Source: DATFRY01 sp035489015
Lineage (GTDB): Bacteria; Myxococcota_A; Polyangia; Haliangiales; Haliangiaceae
Length of the DNA: 64,000 bases
Direction of reading: 5' to 3'
NCBI GenBank assembly: GCA_035489015.1
Contig: DATHKR010000074.1
Location: 52,943-116,942 of the forward strand
Shown here: one piece after another, positions 60,701 to 64,000 of the stretch
How the letters are laid out: every line of letters starts with the position of its first letter
Numbering within the stretch: the first letter of the stretch is position 1
Notes under the pieces: generated by a model
Database searches by the model: none
What the model was told of the DNA's origin: nothing
The model's input: the letters and a program-made list of their open reading frames with translations, nothing else
Translations under genes and position numbers: made by a program

Positions 60701-61726
60701 CTTGATGCGGGCCGCGTTGACCTCGACCCGGCGCGCCTCCACCCCCATCTGGGCCAGGTAGCCGACGATCTCGAACATCGGCGTGCCGTGCTCGCGCTTG
60801 ATCACCCCGGCGATGGCGTCCTGATCGGCGGTGAAGTCGAAGTAGCGCAGGACCAGCTCGAGCACCGCCGGGCCGCAGTAGTTCCACTTCTGCGCGGTGG
60901 TCGGGAAGGCGGTCAGCTCGACCCGCCGGGTGCCGGCCGGCGCCGCCTCGAGGTGGGTCATCCGCTCGCGCGCGTAGCGGCCGGTGTCGCTGTCCGGCGC
61001 GTGCTGCCAGGCGGCGCGGAACGCCTCCCGCGCGGCGTCGCGGTTGCCGAGCGCGGCCAGGCTGAGCCCGAGCCCGACCCGGTCGGACTGCGCGTTGTCG
61101 CCGTCCGGCCGGCAGTCGAGCAGGGCGCGCCACAGCTGCGACTCGCGCTCGCGCTCGCCGCGCGCGGCCGCGATGGCGGCGCGCCCGCGCATCGCCGCAC
61201 CCCAGTGGCGCGACTCCTGCGGCACGCGGGCCAGCTCGGCCTCGGCGGCGGTGAAGTCGGCCATGACGTAGAGCAGGTGACCCAGCCCGAGCCGGGCCGC
61301 GCCGAGGGCCGGGTCCATGGCCAGGGCGCGCTCGAGCGCCGCGCGCGCGGCCGGGCGGTCGTCCTCGACCAGCGCGATGTCGGCCTCGAGCGCGTGGAAC
61401 CCGGGCCGATCGGCCGCGCCGGCGCGCCCGCTCGCGATCGCCTCGCGCGCCAGCCCGGGCAGGCGCTTGCGCACGAACGCCGACGCGATGAGCTCGTGGG
61501 CCAGGCCGGCCTCGCCGCCGGCGACGACGCCGCTCGCGATCAGCTCGTCGAGGCGGAGGATCACCTCGTCGAGCGGGACGCCGCCGCGGGCGACCTGGAG
61601 CCGCGCGCGCAGGAGCTCGGCCGCCGGACCGCCGCCGGCGGCCAGCTGCTCGTCGACCGCCTGCTGGGCGGCGCGGTAGCGCTCGTGTCGGATGAGGACG
61701 TCGATGGTGGCGCTCGGCTCGGCCAT
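57704..61726 (-). CDS. Giant TPR protein with internal C39-like peptidase domain
   Basis: 1340 residues. ATG at 61726 has GGAG eight bases upstream; a GTG two codons earlier overlaps the previous stop. TPRs occupy residues 1-270. Then comes a C39_2-like domain: AQKWNYCGPAVLELVLRYFD (Cys284), EEYSTSSHVAVLTGYDD (His), VFVAQDPMRHQPM (Asp), so the triad is complete. After a second TPR block and an acidic segment (about residues 630-700, plus-strand 59630-59840) another fifteen or so TPR units run to the end. No signal peptide or membrane helix. A cytosolic scaffold carrying a protease-like domain; substrate unknown. Confidence 0.82.
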   Translation of the reverse strand: MAEPSATIDVLIRHERYRAAQQAVDEQLAAGGGPAAELLRARLQVARGGVPLDEVILRLDELIASGVVAGGEAGLAHELIASAFVRKRLPGLAREAIASGRAGAADRPGFHALEADIALVEDDRPAARAALERALAMDPALGAARLGLGHLLYVMADFTAAEAELARVPQESRHWGAAMRGRAAIAAARGERERESQLWRALLDCRPDGDNAQSDRVGLGLSLAALGNRDAAREAFRAAWQHAPDSDTGRYARERMTHLEAAPAGTRRVELTAFPTTAQKWNYCGPAVLELVLRYFDFTADQDAIAGVIKREHGTPMFEIVGYLAQMGVEARRVEVNAARIKRAIDLGCPVIVQEEYSTSSHVAVLTGYDDALGVFVAQDPMRHQPMLKSFTFTEAAGDLFGNGAIVVLGPEAVAAGRRAGCDEAGLVERRHLALVDECSRRRRRVHGDGHEELAPAEVVRFCDEALALAPDFKLARYLRFRALRALTDAGQTDREYLLRDLAVQRTRYPGDEWPFALHASLLLARGLHDEAFVAFLDAHRRDRHDEDNLQGMGEARWLAGDLASAETYLLRALAGAPDTVRASENLTAVYLRAIEAIGGGAEVVTRRAADGDTAVIASVSPDDAPEPDYGADGDTVPDAPAEMRGEDREDTEAIQGIEGGRDDGDDGDAEVGGDPDAEVDGDSDDDSDDDESARPADQRPRMPPTRLRTRPALPRDQLVRRARHFSRVALASQPDNPFNHLVAGELARRTGELPAAAAALARCLEIDPERHAARRALAAVFEQMGDVAGAERELDEMIQRSPDHPDAYLARADFLRRTGRTDDAAGALGGAVERVTGNREKLVRPLFAALEQLGTGEAAAAQLRALAERHLGDDDFLREAVSTLDNEGQRGHALALARHVVERAPGDPGALWQLARLLDDSGVHRDEARACFERVVELAPAVPVARVRLAWLLLAGDPSAALAVLEPVLAAEDSDVYDAQSACLWALGRRKEAERALSRALQAAPSPILGLAMLIHRHTMGDRYERAHQLAGHLDLAALAGMDEDDVAFVERCWLTAHRLAGRTQEVLERVRARCADAVPEHLAFEIYYACRSLDRELAARAADVRVERLDDPADRAEWKVIAAGLRARHSGDSRKLDAMAQRLPPHAGAWAELSFSYERLDRYADADAAAARAFELDPRANDAFTAWIEALERQNQIERAIACAEEFAAARPYEHQGPERLGIILAKTGRIDEALAHSARAMEAAPYCHVSQQSRALALFMAGDYAQALEYARRASGNEPSAPDSKGSNDDELLIAALTGDMSALERGLAALERSDPGVYPLYRERLRVAASTRAARP
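59637..59765 (-). repeat. Asp/Gly-rich low-complexity linker
   Basis: GTC/GTCG-rich direct repeats encode DGDDGDAEVGGDPDAEVDGD and DSDDDSDDDE, separating the two TPR halves of the giant protein. A disordered spacer. Confidence 0.7.
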
Positions 61727-61728
61727 GA

Positions 61729-64000
61729 TCACGGCTCCGGCAGCTCGATGGTGGAGGCGCTGCCCGGCGCGATCGCGGCCAGGCGGGCGAGGTCGTCGGG
61801 GGCGCTGGCGCCGCCGAGCGCGCGGCTGGCCCGGGCCAGGGCGCGCAGGGCGTGGGCGTGGCGTCCGGCGCGGGCGAGCAGCTGGTCGCGCGGGGCGTCG
61901 TCGCCGGCGGCGGCCGCGGCGGCCGCGCCGATCGCCTCGGCGATCCATGGATCGGCGTAGCGGGTCGAATCGGCCCGGCACGCGCGCGCGACCGCGGCGG
62001 CGTGCTCGAGCACCAGCTCACCGCGGCCGGCCAGCGCCGCCTCACGCACGAGGACCGCGCCCAGGATCGGACCCGGCGCCTCGCCGTACGCGGCGACCAG
62101 CTCGTCGGCCGCGTCCGCGTGGCGCCCCTCGGACGCGTGGGCGAGCGCGAGGTGGTAGCGCACCGCCACGGTCTTCTCGCGCTCGGCGGCGATCTCGAGC
62201 AGCGCGCGGAGCGGCCCGCTCAGCCCCTTGTCGCGCAGGAAGTCGGCGTGCTCGATGACCGCGGCGGCGACGTCGGGCAGGCGCGAGCGCAGCTCGGCGG
62301 CGCCGTCGGCGCGCCCGAGCCGTTCCAGGGCCCGGGCCAGCAGCTCCCAGAACAGCGCCGGCTCGGCGCCGACCACCGGCGAGACCACCTCGATGGCGGC
62401 CTGCGGATCGTCGTCGACCAGGAGCGAGGCCATGAGATAGCGCACCCACGGAAACTCGCGGTTGATCTCGATCGCCCGCGACAGCGACTCGCGAGCGCCG
62501 GCCCGGTCACCGCCGCGCATGCGCAGCTGGCCGAGGGCGTAGTGGGTGTTGGCCTCGCCCGGGTGGCGCTCGGCGAGCCGCTCGAGCACCGCCATCGCCT
62601 CGGCCGGCCGACCGCCGAAGCCGATCGCGCGCGCGGCGCGGGTCACCGGATCCGGCGCGCCGCCCAGCGCCTCCTCGAGGCGGGCGAGCAGGCCGGGCAG
62701 CGCGTCCGGGTCGGCAAAGGCGAGCAGCACCTCGCTGGTGCCGTCGACGTGGCCGCCGGCCACGCGCTGGATGGCGGCGAAGATGGACTCGATCGCGGCC
62801 TCGCCGTCGCCCAGCGCGATCATGGCGTCCATGTACACGCTCCAGGCGCCGCTGGCCGACGGGAAGGCGCGCACGATCTTGTCGCTGTGCCGGCGCAGGT
62901 CGTCCCACCGCCCGGCGCACAGGTAGCGCCGCCACAGTCGGATCCCCTGGCCGCCCTCGTCGGCGCCGGCCACGCTCTCGAGGAGCGCGGTCGCTTCGTC
63001 GATCTCGCCGCGCCGCTCGGCCACGGTGCTCTGGAGCAGCACCACCGGCACCGAGTCGGGCGCCAGCGCGGCGGCCAGGTCGGCGGCGATCTCGGCGTCG
63101 GCCAGGCGGCCGGCCTCGAGCTCCTCCTCGGCCAGCCAGGTCCACGCCTGCGCGCTGGTCGGGCTGGCGGCGAGCGCGCGGCGCAGCTGGCCCCTGCCGC
63201 CCGACAGCCCGCCGTTCAGGCGCGCCGCGCGGACCTGGCCCATGAGGTTGCGGTCGTCGTCCGCGTCGATGTTGCTGGCGTCGCACCAGGCGATGAGCGC
63301 CTCGGCCGAGCGACCCCAGCACTCGAGCGCCTCGGCGTAGAGCTGGTGCGGCCACTCGGCGTCGGGGAACCGCTCGCGTGTCTCGCCCACCCAGCGCTCC
63401 ATGCGGCACTCCTCGGCCGGCAGGTTGTCGAGGCGGAGCAGCCCGAGCAGCGCCTCGCCCAGGCGCTTGTGAGCCATCCCGATCTCGGGGGCCGCGGCGA
63501 TGGCGGCGGTGGCGAGCTGGGCGACGTGCGCAAAGGGGGCGTCCGGATCGGCAGGATCGAAGTGACAGCGGTCGATGAGCGCGAGGCGCGGATCGTCGGG
63601 GACGCCGTCTGCCTCGAGCCCCGCGCGGCGCGTCTCGCCGGCCGGTCCCGCCCCGGTGACGACCAGCGCGCCGCGGCCGGACAGCTCCGAGCGCCGCCAC
63701 TGCTCGTCGAGCGGGCGCAGCGCGGCGCCGCCCGGCGCTGGATCGGTGACCAGGACCAGCCGCCCGGTCTGCTCGACGCCGCGGACCAGCAGGAACGCCG
63801 CGCTGCGCGGCTGCTCCTCCTCGAGGACCACGAGCACGCCCGGTTCGCCGAGCAATCGGACCAGCAGCGCGTCGTCGAGAACGACCCGCAGGGTGGCCAA
63901 CCCGGCCTCGGCCAGCGCGGCGCGCAGGTGCGACGCGGTCGGCACCGCGCGGTCCGGCAACGTCACACCGAGGGCACGGCCGAGCATGGCGAGCGGTCCG
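61729..64000 (-). CDS. TPR protein with degenerate C39-like domain, 5' end outside window
   Basis: The frame is open through base 64000 and the ATG at 63987 is probably internal. At least 756 residues. The first 130 resemble the giant protein's C39-like core (ALLVRLLGEPGVLVVLEEEQ, GRLVLVTDPAPGG) but no Cys or His is visible at the triad sites; only the Asp strand remains in the visible part. More than ten TPR units follow, including EGRHADAADELVAAYGEAPG. Its stop lies two bases before the ATG of the giant C39-TPR gene and overlaps that gene's alternative GTG (GTGA), so the two are coupled. The products may work as a pair, one active and one inactive peptidase-like partner. Confidence 0.78.
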   Translation of the reverse strand, partial: GPLAMLGRALGVTLPDRAVPTASHLRAALAEAGLATLRVVLDDALLVRLLGEPGVLVVLEEEQPRSAAFLLVRGVEQTGRLVLVTDPAPGGAALRPLDEQWRRSELSGRGALVVTGAGPAGETRRAGLEADGVPDDPRLALIDRCHFDPADPDAPFAHVAQLATAAIAAAPEIGMAHKRLGEALLGLLRLDNLPAEECRMERWVGETRERFPDAEWPHQLYAEALECWGRSAEALIAWCDASNIDADDDRNLMGQVRAARLNGGLSGGRGQLRRALAASPTSAQAWTWLAEEELEAGRLADAEIAADLAAALAPDSVPVVLLQSTVAERRGEIDEATALLESVAGADEGGQGIRLWRRYLCAGRWDDLRRHSDKIVRAFPSASGAWSVYMDAMIALGDGEAAIESIFAAIQRVAGGHVDGTSEVLLAFADPDALPGLLARLEEALGGAPDPVTRAARAIGFGGRPAEAMAVLERLAERHPGEANTHYALGQLRMRGGDRAGARESLSRAIEINREFPWVRYLMASLLVDDDPQAAIEVVSPVVGAEPALFWELLARALERLGRADGAAELRSRLPDVAAAVIEHADFLRDKGLSGPLRALLEIAAEREKTVAVRYHLALAHASEGRHADAADELVAAYGEAPGPILGAVLVREAALAGRGELVLEHAAAVARACRADSTRYADPWIAEAIGAAAAAAAGDDAPRDQLLARAGRHAHALRALARASRALGGASAPDDLARLAAIAPGSASTIELPEP

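Noticed and set aside
57287..61960. A 1557-codon plus-strand open frame across the giant TPR gene
   Set aside because: Same bias artefact. The minus strand has TPR and C39-like motifs; the plus-strand product is low-complexity Arg/Gly/Val.

Overview
The window is a GC-rich chromosomal segment from a member of the Myxococcota, probably an uncultured relative of the Haliangium/Polyangiales group. This rests on a C-terminal MYXO-CTERM-like sorting tail (38595-39509), a secreted metzincin with the myxobacterial Cys-rich CGDG..CD repeat, very many exported lipoproteins with Asp/Gly-rich tethers, FG-GAP and TPR proteins, and the strong GC3 bias. The bias makes long antisense open frames common; these were discarded. 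No rRNA, tRNA, CRISPR array or IS element was recognised.

Layout. 0-11.6 kb: a TolB-like/TPR protein cut by the window edge, then a minus-strand block of exported proteins: an FG-GAP lipoprotein, a metzincin protease with a partner lipoprotein, a phospholipase D-like lipoprotein coupled to a CBM9/DUF5916 outer-membrane protein, a remnant of an EEP-fold nuclease, and an Asp-rich lipoprotein. 11.8-22.6 kb: a minus-strand block that I read as an undescribed ribosomal peptide (RiPP) system. It contains HlyD, a C39 peptidase-ABC exporter, a second ABC exporter, a 56-residue peptide gene ending in Cys (found by eye, with a strong RBS and its own terminator), a maturation-partner-like domain fused to a SAM methyltransferase, a lipoprotein S33 hydrolase and a DUF692/MNIO-type enzyme. 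22.7-32.4 kb: exported hydrolases (an M19-like amidohydrolase, an Abhydrolase_10-like protein, an M60-like protease) and a haem-c HzsA-like lipoprotein. 32.4-36.4 kb: an Nramp-like transporter, then the two halves of bacterial NHEJ ligase D (polymerase and ligase) as separate convergent genes. 36.4-47 kb: lipoproteins, an EEP nuclease, ArsR with a broken SRPBCC partner, a MYXO-CTERM protein with an OmpA/TSP3 porin-like protein, a DUF488 protein, a Cys-rich secreted protein, two haem-c lipoproteins and a Lys-rich small secreted protein. 47-50.8 kb: a carotenoid oxygenase, then a tightly coupled aminotransferase/DUF938 methyltransferase/thioesterase trio. 50.9-57.7 kb: a tandem pair of COG4880 beta-propeller lipoproteins, another lipoprotein, and a cation/proton antiporter whose C-terminal rhodanese domain carries an in-frame TGA. 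57.7-64 kb: two very large coupled TPR proteins with C39-like domains, the second cut by the window edge.

How the parts work together. In the 11.8-22.6 kb block the peptide would be made in excess of the enzymes because of the terminator just after it. It would be bound through the RiPP-recognition-like part of the fusion protein, modified by the MNIO enzyme and methyltransferase, and trimmed and exported by the C39-ABC/ABC/HlyD machine. This is inference from domain content and order. Most other genes are cell-surface or periplasmic functions with no obvious shared pathway.
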